Assembly: GCA_949361645.1 (NCBI GenBank)
Contig: OX442415.1
Location: 1,232,691-1,296,690 of the forward strand
DNA: 64,000 nt
Source: Spongilla lacustris
Lineage: Eukaryota; Porifera; Demospongiae; Spongillida; Spongillidae
Direction: 5' to 3'
Below are positions 55,688-64,000 of this stretch, piece by piece (the stretch's first letter is position 1; every line of letters begins with the position of its first letter). The position numbers and the translations under genes are program-made. The notes beneath the pieces are model-generated. The model was not told where the DNA came from, did no database searches, and saw only the letters and a program-made list of their open reading frames with translations.

Positions 55688-56059
55688 ATGCCTTTGTATG
55701 ACGCAGTGTTAGCTTTTGATCCTCAGTTGTCAATCGAGAAGGAAAAAATATTTTATATAGAAGTCGGCACATACTGTAAAAAATGTAACTGCTGCGCAGA
55801 TTTTAGAAGAAAGTATAAAGTAATTATAAATTCTACCCATCTCAAAGCAGAAGTTGTTTATACAGCAGGCGACTCTAGAGCCTTTGATGAATGCAAATTA
55901 CTGATAAATGTAGCTCAACTCGAGAAATATATTAAAATATCATTTATCGTAAGCAGGGCATGGGGTGCAACCCCATTTAAACATGATGTCTATTATTACC
56001 CTGAGATAGATTCAATTATATATGATAGAAAGGAGGAAACAAAAATTTCTAATGGTTAA
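55688..56059 (+). CDS. Hypothetical virus-like protein, 123 aa
   Basis: Intact frame MPLYDAVLAFDPQLSIEKEK, with a CKKCNCC cluster near residue 35, and beta-like alternation afterwards (YKVIINSTHLKAEVVYT). AT-rich codon use matches the other genes of the 55-64 kb element and differs from 47-54 kb. No family recognised. Confidence 0.5.
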   Translation: MPLYDAVLAFDPQLSIEKEKIFYIEVGTYCKKCNCCADFRRKYKVIINSTHLKAEVVYTAGDSRAFDECKLLINVAQLEKYIKISFIVSRAWGATPFKHDVYYYPEIDSIIYDRKEETKISNG

Positions 56060-56349
56060 ATTTTTTATATAAAAATTATACATTAAAATCAGTATCGTCC
56101 GGTATCAATAATAACTCCTCTCTAACAAATATACGGGCCGGCGGGGGTTGGTCGTTATTTATATCGTTAGTTAATTTGTATACGTTAGGCGACCCCTCGC
56201 GTTGAGTAATGCTATCTATTCTCTATGGGATGTGAGGCTCCATATCGGATCTGTCGCTCGGCGACGACCACCTTCTAACTCGCCCGGCAAATATAGATAT
56301 CGTACTATAGCTGTACAGTATCCTAAAGTTTTTCTTCATATGAATTAGG

Positions 56350-57235
56350 TTTACTTGAATTTATTTTGACTGATATGCACAGAAATGAAAATCTGACAAC
56401 GCAAGTTTGTTACATAAGTATTTGCCAATATGCATTCATAAATAGTACGCATCACGTGACTTTTTGGTTTCACTACGATCTTTAGTAGTAAACAAATTAC
56501 CATTTAAAGTTTTAGATGAATTTCTCCCTCGATTGCTTATGGATTGTTACGAATCGTGGTATATAAGAAGAGAGGGCGTTTCCCCATCGTTTGCTCGAGT
56601 TGGATTTTTAGTCTGGTAAAAGGGAACGGTGTTTTCGATACAGACGCCATGTTTTATATGGTTTTGTGTTAGGTGAGCAACTTCGCTTTGCGCCATTTCT
56701 ATGACTCAGAAATTTACGAGAGAGTAGTACACTCAGTACTTTATTGTTGGAGAACTATTTTTTTGTGCCAATGCGCAGTGTATCGCTAACAAAATGCCTT
56801 CAAAGAAATCTGGCTTAAAAACGTAGCCATTTGCAATGAATGACATTAAAATAGTTACGTTATTGAAGTTAACCTCTGTTTATTCGATTATGGCTGAGGG
56901 CATTGGTTGTGTTGTTGACAAGGAAAACGGTTCATTACAAGATCACTCATCGCTTACTGTGAAAGCTAGTCAAGAAGCAATGTCTGCACGAAAACCACTT
57001 TGTGGTAAATAGAAATCTCCAAGGGGAGATCCGCGAGCTGGGGTTAGGTAGCAAAACGGTACAGCAAATCACCTTATTATGCTGGGAGCATGGCGAAGAG
57101 AAGGACTGCAGCAAAATGTGCCACGACAGTCTCTAGCTGAATTTGTGCCTAATCACTTGCCTTGTGGTTGTACTGTATAGAATTGGCGGTTGGCGTATAT
57201 ATCTCATTCATGCTTTAAAAAAAAAAAAAAAAGAA
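56350..57235. mobile_element. Possible diverged relative of the 58.2-60.0 kb element
   Basis: Shares in the same order gaaaatctgacaac, cacgtgact, gtatataagagaa-like and gaaaacggtt words, and a coding-like stretch (SPRGDPRAG versus APRGNPEA) with the long-TIR element. Stretches between are dissimilar and no TIR ends were found. It ends in a run of A near 57217-57231. Confidence 0.3.
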
Positions 57236-57252
57236 AGTTAGCCCACCACTCA

Positions 57253-57974
57253 TTAAGAAATATATTCCACTGTAGAGCTTATAATTTTTTCCTGCGTTCC
57301 CTCCGGACGTTTAGACGGTAAACTGGAGTTAGATTCGACTGTAGGGCTTTGAATTGCCTCGTGAGGGATATGACCTGTTAATCTTGTTACGTGGCTATTA
57401 AGTTCATCTATAACTGCCGGTAAATCTTTTACCCATTTTGTACTACGTTGCGATGGATTTTTTATTTCTTCATGATACTGAGCTTTAAAAAGTCTTTCTG
57501 ATAAAGTTCTATTAAATCTTTCTACTATACCTTGTTGCCTGTGATTACCGGGTGTAGCCACTCTTACTTTAACTTTCTTTTTTTGCCATTAATTTTGTAA
57601 AGGTACCTAAAAATTCTTTCCCAGCATCGACTTGTATTAAGTTTGGAAATTTTAGTGGCCCACGTTTATATATCTTTTCGATAGCCGCTGTTGTTTGGGC
57701 AGCTGTTTTATCAAGTAATGGTTCAGCATCTTTATATCTGCTGGCTACGTCTACAACACATATTATAAGTTTTTCTACCAACGGTATCATGAGGTAGACA
57801 TAATATGTCTGTTTGGTGAACGCCGTTAGGAATTACTTCTTCTATCTTTGGCCTGGGAATGTATTTTGGCCCAGGTAAGTATATCTGCCATATCGGTTGA
57901 CGTTTTATCCAGTGAGTAACTTCTTTTATAGATAGCCCTGTTTTCTCCTGGGCCAAAATACATTCCCAGGCCAA
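57253..57974 (-). pseudogene. Retrovirus-type integrase of a virus-like DNA element, broken
   Basis: Minus-strand frames give PRPKIEEVIPNGVHQTDILC then LPHD, next LIICVVDVASRYKDAEPLL with IQVDAGKEFLG, and finally GIVERFNRTLSERLFKAQYH with LNSHVTRLTG. VHQ.D near a later VDVASRY, DAG.EF and ERFNRTL.ERLF make the D-D-E integrase core (the acidic residues of QTD, VDAGKEF and VERFNRTL). The type with ERFNRTL.ERLF...NN.VTRLTG is one I know from virus-like mobile elements of fungi and invertebrates. Frameshifts near 57565 and 57785 split it. The 57699-57875 part is also present as an inverted copy directly downstream. Confidence 0.65.
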
Positions 57975-58123
57975 AGATAGAAGAAGTAATTCCTAACGGC
58001 GTTCACCAAACAGACATATTATGTCTACCTCATGATACCGTTGGTAGAAAAACTTATAATATGTGTTGTAGACGTAGCCAGCAGATATAAAGATGCTGAA
58101 CCATTACTTGATAAAACAGCTGC
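57699..58123. repeat. 177-bp inverted duplication of integrase DNA
   Basis: Arms 57699-57875 and 57947-58123 are inverse copies with no differences that I can see, separated by 71 bp. The arms carry the integrase segment from PGPKYIPRPK to LLDKTAA. This forms a large potential cruciform. Confidence 0.9.
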
Positions 58124-58166
58124 TTTAAAGCCATGTTAAATATATGTAAACGAAATATTATTTGAA

Positions 58167-60186
58167 ATGGAACCTGTGAATCTACAGTGGAAATCGTGAT
58201 ACTTGTCGTTAAAATTTTTTGGGTGTGTTTTAATGTTAGCTTGATTTTTTAACATTAACTGTATGCAGTATTGAAAATCTGACAACACAGTGTTGTTGAC
58301 CAAACATTTTTAAACAAGTACCGGAAATAAGTAAGTGTCACGTGACTAACACGTCTGTTTGTTTTTGTTTATAAGTGTCCCAGTCCATAATACGGATTTG
58401 TAGCATATTTCTCAGCTCTGAGGCAGCAGATCAACACTAAATTTGGTATATAAGAGAAAAACAAACCTGCCAAACGTTTGGCCGAGTCATATTTCAAACC
58501 CGGGAAATACTTTGTGTGTTTTCATGGGAGACACGTTTGTTTAGGTCGAAAAGCCTTTAACATGCTGCTTTGCACAGTGGGCATTATACGCGACAGTACA
58601 TCGATTTGTATACCGAGGGATGGCTATTGAACCATAGACACCTATGTTTACAACGTAACAGTTAATTTTACCGTCAAAATTCTGCTTGCAAACGTTGAAT
58701 CTTAAAAAACACGCCATTTTCGAGTGAATCTCATTACGTTATTGTAACAATTTCATAATATTAATTAAAGTTTCGATGGTGTGGCTGAAGACGGGAGCGG
58801 TTTCAATTGCGAAAACGGTTCTTCTAAGAACCAAACATCAACTAGCGAAAAAAAGCGGCGAGCAAGTAAAGAGGCAAGTCATGTGTGGGTACCTTTGAAG
58901 CGAAGAAAGGCTCCGAGGGGTAATCCCGAAGCTGCCGCTTCGAAGCGATAGTCGCGGTCAGCAAAGCAGGTTCCTCAAAAAGCAGGACGAATGCTACTAT
59001 CGCAGAGAGTGCAGCCAAGGAATTGCAGTCCCTCGCTGTACACATGCCAAATGTGTCCCATAGTGATGCAAGAGCGTTTGCATTACGAATGTACTACATA
59101 GAGGTGTCCAACGAAACAAATGTGAGTCACATGTTCCAGAACTATCGGACGCATTTGGTATGTGTACAACGAGGGACTTCAATTCTTTGGCTGCACTCTC
59201 TGCGATAGTAGCATACGTCCTTCTGCTCTTTGAGGAACTTGCTTCGCTGACCGACTACCGCTTCAAAGCGGTAGCTTCGGGATTACCCCTCCGAGCCTTC
59301 CTTCGCTTCAACGATGCCCAAGCATGATTTGACTCTTTACTAGTTCGCCACTTTTGTACGCTGGTTGATGCTTGGTTCTCGTATTCGCCGTTCCCATCTT
59401 CAGCCATAATACAAAACCTTTAATTAATTGCCAATAACGTCATAATTGTAATGAGATTCACTCGAAAATGGCGTGTTTTCTAAGCTTCAAAGTTTGCAAG
59501 CAGAATTTTGACGGTAAAATTAACTGTTACGCTGTAAACATAGGTGTCTATGGTGCAATAACCATCCCTCGGTATAAAAATCGATGTACTGTCGTGTATA
59601 ACGCCCACTGTGCAAAGCAGCATGCTAAACGCTTTTTGACCTAAACAAATGTGTCTCCCATGAAAACACACAAAGTATTTCCCGGGTTTGAAATATGACT
59701 CGGCCAAACGTTTGGCAGGTTTGTTTTTCTCTTATATACCAAATTTAGTGTTGATCTGCTACCTCAGAGCTGAGAAATATGCTACAGATCCGTTTTTTGG
59801 ACTGGGGACACTTATAAACAAAAACAAACAGACGTGTTAGTCACGTGACACTTACTTATTTCCGGTACTTGTTTACAAATGTTAGGTCAACAACACTGTG
59901 TTGTCAGATTTTCAATACTGCATACAGTTAATGTTAAAAAATCAAGCTAACATTAAAACACACCCAAAAAAATTTAACGACAAGTATCACGATTTCCACT
60001 GTAGAAATCAGACAAAATTTGGGTGAAAGGTTAGGTCAAGATGTTATTAAGGATTATGAATCTAATGTTAGATCCTTAATGCGTAGTCGAAGAATATATA
60101 GCGCATTATCAACTTTTTGTAGTGTTATTATATTACTTATTTCTTTTATAGCTGGAATCATTGGAATAATATCGTTAGTAAGATAG
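58167..60186 (+). pseudogene. Small membrane-protein gene split by a transposon
   Basis: The ATG at 58167 is followed after six codons by the insertion at 58185. The frame resumes after 60001 and reads QNLGERLGQDVIKDY, SLMRSRRIYSAL, then the hydrophobic span CSVIILLISFIAGIIGII and a stop at 60184-60186. Removing one TA and the element leaves a continuous frame of about 65 codons. It would have been a small protein with one C-terminal membrane helix, as many virus-like elements carry. Inactivated by the insertion. Confidence 0.5.
58185..60001. mobile_element. 1.8-kb foldback element with very long inverted repeats
   Basis: Ends CAGTGGAAATCGTGAT and ATCACGATTTCCACTG, with TA on both sides (58183-58184, 60002-60003), the Tc1/mariner/pogo-type target duplication. 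The inverted arms are about 860 bp (to about 59050 and from about 59155), leaving a loop near 100 bp. The arms differ by scattered substitutions and small indels. Each arm has a promoter-like gtatataagag with cacgtgac upstream and a frame reading APRGNPEAAA. No complete transposase is present. Confidence 0.85.
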
Positions 60187-60341
60187 CAGCTGGTGCCACA
60201 TTAGGTATCGCTGGTGTAGAAAGAATAAAAGCATTTGCTGACAATAATGCAATCAAATCTAGCAAGCATTTATCAAGACTTCACCAAAAATCTGGGATAC
60301 TTTTGGGCTATATGATGGCTCGATCAATAGTAAGCGGATAA
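60184..60341 (+). CDS. Short hydrophobic-basic frame
   Basis: Overlaps the end of the split membrane-protein gene in another frame and reads AAGATLGIAGVERIKAFADN then HLSRLHQKSGILLGYMMARS. No ATG near its start. It may be a second small protein or a frameshifted continuation. Confidence 0.3.
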
Positions 60342-60411
60342 GTAAGGGTAGCCAGTAAATTAGGGCTCTGCCCTAAAACCTGATAATTCTACTATATAAT
60401 CTATATGTTGC

Positions 60412-60648
60412 TTAACTAAAGAGCATTCGGCGTCTGTGAGAAAAGAAAAGTTTGGATTTTATTGTACTTAGTCTTTCTTCGTCAGATAGTATTCGATATA
60501 TCATTGTTTTGGAGTACATATATTCCCAAGCTATTGTCTTAAGATTCGATATCAAGTCTGATATCTCTTCACCTAGATTATTGGATTTGGAAAGCAAATA
60601 AGTCTCCAAATTTTCAGCATATTTTCTAGCAGTAGCTTCAGTGCTCAT
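60412..60648 (-). CDS. Small helical protein, 78 aa
   Basis: ATG at 60648 opens MSTEATARKYAENLETYLLS; the rest is largely helical and charged, ending HRRRMLFS. It is followed upstream by the larger Ser-rich gene on the same strand (stop to start spacing about 30 bp). No family recognised. Confidence 0.45.
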   Translation of the reverse strand: MSTEATARKYAENLETYLLSKSNNLGEEISDLISNLKTIAWEYMYSKTMIYRILSDEERLSTIKSKLFFSHRRRMLFS

Positions 60649-60680
60649 GGTCAATACTTATAAAAGATTTATCGTTTAAA

Positions 60681-61361
60681 TTAATGCTCTAGACAATATT
60701 TTGTTAGGTCCTTGATCAATTCTTCCTTATTTTTTGGTTGGGTCATTTTTAACGAACTATCGTACTTGGAAATGGTAATTTTGGGCGAGCAATCTCTACA
60801 CATTTGGCAAAGTTGGTCGCATAGCTGGCCCTTTAGCCCGCTAATTATTGATGTTTCTCTGGCGTCTGGCTCGACAACTTTCGATGTCTCTTGACCGGAA
60901 TTTGAGTCCTGGTCAGGATTTCCGGTCGATAGATCGGTCGATGGCTCGACAGAACTCGGAATTTCTTCAGAATTTATTGAGCTAACTTTCTCAGGATTTA
61001 GCTTCTGAGCAACTAACTCTTTCAATACTTTTTTACTCTTTTTCGAAAAACCTTTGATGCCAAGGGTCCTCGCTTGATCCTTATAATATGCCAAACTATC
61101 TACCTTAAATTTACTCTGGGGAGCCGCTTTTACACTATCTTTCGAGAGAACTTGACCAGGGGTTTGACCCTTAGGAAGAGATTTGTCGTCAGCTATTGTT
61201 TGGTCAAGATTTCTAGTTGAAGATTTATTATCAACTATTGACTGGGATGGTAAAGATTTATTATCAACTATTGACTGGGATTTTGGAAATTTTACCTCAG
61301 AAGAGATCTCTTCATCAGAAATTTCAGATTCAGAGGTAGAATAATCTTCTTTCGCATCCAT
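60681..61361 (-). CDS. Ser/Asp-rich protein with SAP-like motif, 226 aa
   Basis: Acidic Ser-rich N-terminus (MDAKEDYSTSESEISDEEIS), then three copies of a QSIVDNKS/QTIADDKS unit, then YYKDQARTLGIKGFSKKSKK with VLKELVAQKL at about residues 90-118. The last resembles a SAP-type DNA-binding helix pair (L..LGI.G.SK..K..L...L). A Cys-rich stretch (LCDQLCQMCRDCSP) lies near residue 185. Intact frame. A DNA-associated virion or late protein is plausible but unproven. Confidence 0.5.
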   Translation of the reverse strand: MDAKEDYSTSESEISDEEISSEVKFPKSQSIVDNKSLPSQSIVDNKSSTRNLDQTIADDKSLPKGQTPGQVLSKDSVKAAPQSKFKVDSLAYYKDQARTLGIKGFSKKSKKVLKELVAQKLNPEKVSSINSEEIPSSVEPSTDLSTGNPDQDSNSGQETSKVVEPDARETSIISGLKGQLCDQLCQMCRDCSPKITISKYDSSLKMTQPKNKEELIKDLTKYCLEH

Positions 61362-61410
61362 ATTAGAAATTTTTCGATACTAGTATCATCTAAATCAATA
61401 TATATTCAAA

Positions 61411-61842
61411 ATGGAGTACAAAAATATTGACAAAATTATTCCACCAGATAGCGGAGTAAATAGCATTCTATTTGAAAATGAGTCAGAGTCTTCTTCTGAA
61501 TCTGAAAAAGAAGAAAAGCAGCCTCAACCACAGCCTCGTGTTTCATTTCCCCAACACCACGATGCAGCTTTTATAAAAAGTATAGCTAAAGCTGAGGCAG
61601 AAAGTAGAAACACAGAAGATGACAAAGAAGAATTGTTAATGATGGGAAGACTTAGGAGATGGAGAGAATCTTATTATCTTAGCCTAAATTAGAACAGCCA
61701 TCTGCTTTGCCACAGCCAGTCGCTATCACTACCTCAACCTACTCCACTTCTTTCTCCTGAGCCACTGCCACATCCACAGTCGCTATCGCTATCGCAGCCG
61801 TTGCCTCCTGGCATAGAACCTCTTCAGTCTACAGATAACTGA
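61411..61842 (+). CDS. Acidic protein with Pro-rich tail behind an in-frame TAG
   Basis: Ninety-three codons begin MEYKNIDKIIPPDSGVNSIL, with a Ser/Glu cluster (ESESSSESEKEEKQ). A TAG at 61690-61692 is followed in frame by about 50 codons rich in Pro, Leu, Gln and Ser (PQPTPLLSPEPLPHPQSLSL) to a TGA at 61840-61842. Either the TAG is a decay mutation or the tail is chance. Divergent from the Ser-rich gene at 61361 across 49 bp, so the two may share a promoter region. Confidence 0.45.
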
Positions 61843-61845
61843 AAA

Positions 61846-62037
61846 ATGGCAACAAAAGGTGAGTGGGATCGCATAATACCACCTAGACTTACAATGAAAG
61901 AAGTTTTAGAAGCAATAAAAAGAGAAGCCGATAGACCAAAGGAACCAATTCTAAAAGTCAAGAGGGCTCTATTTAAAGATGGGAGTAAGAATAAATATAT
62001 TTTGAATCCTATCACGCCTAAGCAAGTTATTTCATGA
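61846..62037 (+). CDS. Small basic protein, 63 aa
   Basis: MATKGEWDRIIPPRLTMKEV, then KREADRPKEPILKVKRALFK, ending ITPKQVIS. The DRIIPP echoes DKIIPP near the start of the preceding protein, hinting at common origin or a shared binding peptide. Starts three bases after the preceding TGA. Confidence 0.45.
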   Translation: MATKGEWDRIIPPRLTMKEVLEAIKREADRPKEPILKVKRALFKDGSKNKYILNPITPKQVIS

Positions 62038-62336
62038 ATCATTAACGAAGAAAAGAAAAAGGCAAGCGTATTTAATTGCCTTAGATAATCAGAGGATGAG
62101 GAGAAGTGCTTTTAAGGCGATAAACAAATATACTTGCTCCATGTGTGCGATGGGTTGCGGTACCAAGCTGGAACTTACGTCTCATGAAATAAAGGTTCAC
62201 TGGCATGATAACTCCTACTACTGTTTGAGTGACCACAGGGGCTCCATACATCTGCCTTACCTGCGGAGGCGGCTATCCATCTTCAGATCGCCTTAAGGCT
62301 CATTTGGAACAAGCTCATAATTTAAGGTATGAATTT
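62020..62336 (+). pseudogene. C2H2 zinc-finger protein, frameshifted
   Basis: Basic lead TKKRKRQAYLIALD, then YTCSMCAMGCGTKLELTSHE with H.KVHW (finger one). A one-base shift near 62238-62245 precedes YICLTCGGGYPSSDRLKAHL with EQAH (finger two), ending at a TAG at 62334-62336. Two standard C2H2 fingers in adjacent frames. Similar small finger genes are in the 47-54 kb block. Confidence 0.6.
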
Positions 62337-62393
62337 TAGGTTTTAATTTGTTATTAGGACAATGTCCTAAAGTGAACTTTGTATTTTATATCA

Positions 62394-63148
62394 TCACTTT
62401 TCAATTGCAAACACTGCCGTCCAATCTAGTTGTTGCTCTAAGGGCTGTCCGTTGGGACGGGTGAGATTCCAGGAAATTTGGGTTGGACATCGATTAAATC
62501 TCATGTATTGCGGTGTTATGTCCGATTGTGTCAAAGATAGCTGGCCGCCAAAGTCAACTCGCCTCGGTACCACAAAACTACATTGTGTCACTCCCGTATT
62601 CGATGGGATTTTAACGTATTGAGTTGTTGCATTATCGGCATATATTTGTACCTGAAAATAATTATCGTATAAATTTGGATATCTACTTGCCGTCTGAGAG
62701 GTTGATGCAGCAATACTGTTGTCAAAACCGTATTGATTTTTATGCTATTTGAGTTAAATATTAATTTAAACGGCTTAGTGCCATTTAGGGTATACAAATT
62801 TGTTGCGTCGTTATAAGTTGATGCAAAAGTTATTGCTGCTAATCCGGCGTTGGCCGTAGTTAATGCTGCTGCTACCGCATTACCTAAATCGTTTGTGCTG
62901 CCAACTCCGTATGCCCCAGTAGGTAAAACAATTGTTATAATATTTGCACCGTCGTCGCATTGAATAGTATTACCTTTCGATGGAGAAATATTGGGAGCTG
63001 CAAATACCATATTAAACATGGTAAGTTTCATGTAGAATGGCTCGGTTGTTGGGATTAAATTAAAAGTAGAATAAACCGATCCTGTATTGGGGGTACCACT
63101 TTGTTTGCCGGAAGTATCGAGTACAAATACATATTTTTCTAGACTCAT
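62394..63148 (-). pseudogene. Minor-capsid (penton-like) jelly-roll candidate, frameshifted
   Basis: Starts MSLEKYVFVLDTSGKQSGTP and continues STFNLIPTTEPFYMKLTMFN. The segment IITIVLPTGAYG..NDLGNAVAAAL resembles the F.....I..G.Y....L...I...L block at the start of penton or minor capsid proteins of Polinton-like viruses and virophages. A frameshift near 62715-62735 leads to QVQIYADNATTQYVKIPSNT and a C-terminus QISWNLTRPNGQPLEQQLDW, the h..L.....G......DW terminal strand pattern of the same proteins. Expected length about 250 residues. Divergent from the gene at 63195. Confidence 0.5.
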
Positions 63149-63194
63149 TTTTCTATTGAAGTATTAATAATACGGGAGTATTAACATTTCTAAT

Positions 63195-63735
63195 ATGGCA
63201 GCATCAAGAGTTCATCTTGTCGATCATTATAATAAAGTTACTGGTCTACTGGATCCCTTTATTAGTGGACCCGTAGCACAGTTACGGACCAACAGGTTGG
63301 TTTTAAGGCAGGTAGAAATCAGAAAAAGTATACTCCTATCGCCATGCAAACGACGTGCCCAACGTTTCTAACCCAGCAGAGTACCATTAATTTTGTTATT
63401 CCTGGAGATTCTGGTCAAATATCAAGAGTCTGGCCGCAAATGTTTCTCTGATTTCAGCCCAACTTATTCTCGAGGAATCTCTGGTTCCACAGGCTAAGGC
63501 ATATAGTCTACTTAATAGTTATAGAATACCAAATGAGAGAGTATTTCTTGATTGGCAGATACTTACCCCTCAAATAATTACAAATGCACAAATTGGTGTC
63601 CCAATTAATATTACTCTCACTGGTGTTGAGGGAGTTTCACCATTTTTAGTTTATGGCTTGCAATTGGTATCTGATTTGACTCCAGCATACGGAGCCTGCA
63701 AATTTTTTAAAATACTAAGCCAAAGTAACAGGTAA
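63195..63735 (+). pseudogene. Decayed virus-like protein, possibly structural
   Basis: Opens MAASRVHLVDHYNKVTGLLD, loses frame near 63300 and again near 63430-63490, and resumes as YSLLNSYRIPNERVFLDWQI, ITLTGVEGVSPFLVYGLQLV. Strand-rich character and position beside the capsid candidate suggest a structural protein. Not identifiable. Confidence 0.35.
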
Positions 63736-63849
63736 TTTTAAAAACTCATCTCAAAAGACCGTCTGATTGCTGAATATGAACAGTTTGTCAGACAAATGAG
63801 GCTGGGGTATTGGTTTGTAGTAGGCTGGGTTTTGTTGACGCGACAGAAG

Positions 63850-63963
63850 ACCAGCGCTATGTTGTCAAGGAGGATTCAAATGGGCTCCGACATATCTGTA
63901 AGTCTTCCAAATGGAGCTGGAAAGTCCCTGTGCTATAGAATTTTCTTCATGTGTAATAGGTAA
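63850..63963 (+). pseudogene. RecQ-like helicase fragment with Walker A
   Basis: Reads RRIQMGSDISVSLPNGAGKS followed by LCYRIF. The D.......LP.G.GKSLCY motif is the Walker A region of RecQ-type DNA helicases. A TAA at 63961 ends the frame soon after. Upstream, 63740-63850 has no matching N-terminal sequence. Probably the start of a decayed helicase that continues past the window or has been cut. Confidence 0.5.
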
Positions 63964-64000
63964 TAGTCAGTCTGATTCCAAAATTCATCTTGAATTCACT

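Noticed and set aside
1..64000. Bacterial contamination or bacterial operons
   Set aside because: Splice sites, animal gene families and eukaryotic transposons run through the whole window; no ribosome-binding-site-led gene strings are seen.

Overview
The window is eukaryotic and almost certainly from an early-branching marine animal. Introns are GT-AG. There is a nine-exon gene for the endosomal protein rabenosyn-5, an intronless alpha-arrestin gene and an orphan astacin exon. Many animal-type repeats are present: hAT, Tc1/mariner-like, piggyBac, Merlin, Ty3/gypsy, a non-LTR retrotransposon, and virus-like Polinton-type DNA. The mix of transposon-associated proteins recalls demosponges, but that placement is a guess from memory.

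Layout. 1-4.7 kb: a decayed hAT element and two minisatellites. 4.7-26.4 kb: a mosaic of repeated modules, each seen two or three times in different order. They include a module carrying the N-terminal half of a histone H2B gene, a two-gene transposon unit, a 5-prime module of another transposon, and a roughly 410-bp module with a preserved 5-prime splice site. Non-autonomous elements are nested in them. 26.4-34.3 kb: mostly gene-poor DNA around the alpha-arrestin gene (29.5-30.6 kb), plus a tandem-repeat MITE. 34.4-37.8 kb: rabenosyn-5 on the minus strand; its nine exons sum to exactly 483 codons. An inverted, unprocessed partial copy lies at 38.5-39.0 kb beyond a palindromic MITE. 41-45 kb: a 5-prime-truncated gypsy copy flanked by a 178-bp direct repeat, and a Merlin transposase fragment split by 24 G.

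The most unusual part is 47.6-64 kb. A virus-like block occurs twice (about 47.6-50.4 and 52.0-54.3 kb). Each copy has a head-to-head pair of C2H2 zinc-finger genes, a tail like that of Polinton/adintovirus-type DNA polymerases running convergent to them, a short MDQDPTLVPG protein, and a TBP-like protein of the type seen in large DNA viruses. From 55.4 kb to the window end lies another decayed Polinton-like element. It has a retrovirus-type integrase, a jelly-roll minor-capsid candidate, zinc-finger and acidic proteins, a small membrane protein and a RecQ-like helicase start. It is broken by a 1.8-kb long-inverted-repeat transposon and by a 177-bp inverted duplication of the integrase. Most virus-like genes carry stops or frameshifts, so I read them as endogenous remnants.

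The only genes I would call functional with confidence are rabenosyn-5 and the alpha-arrestin. All family assignments rest on motif recognition without database searches.
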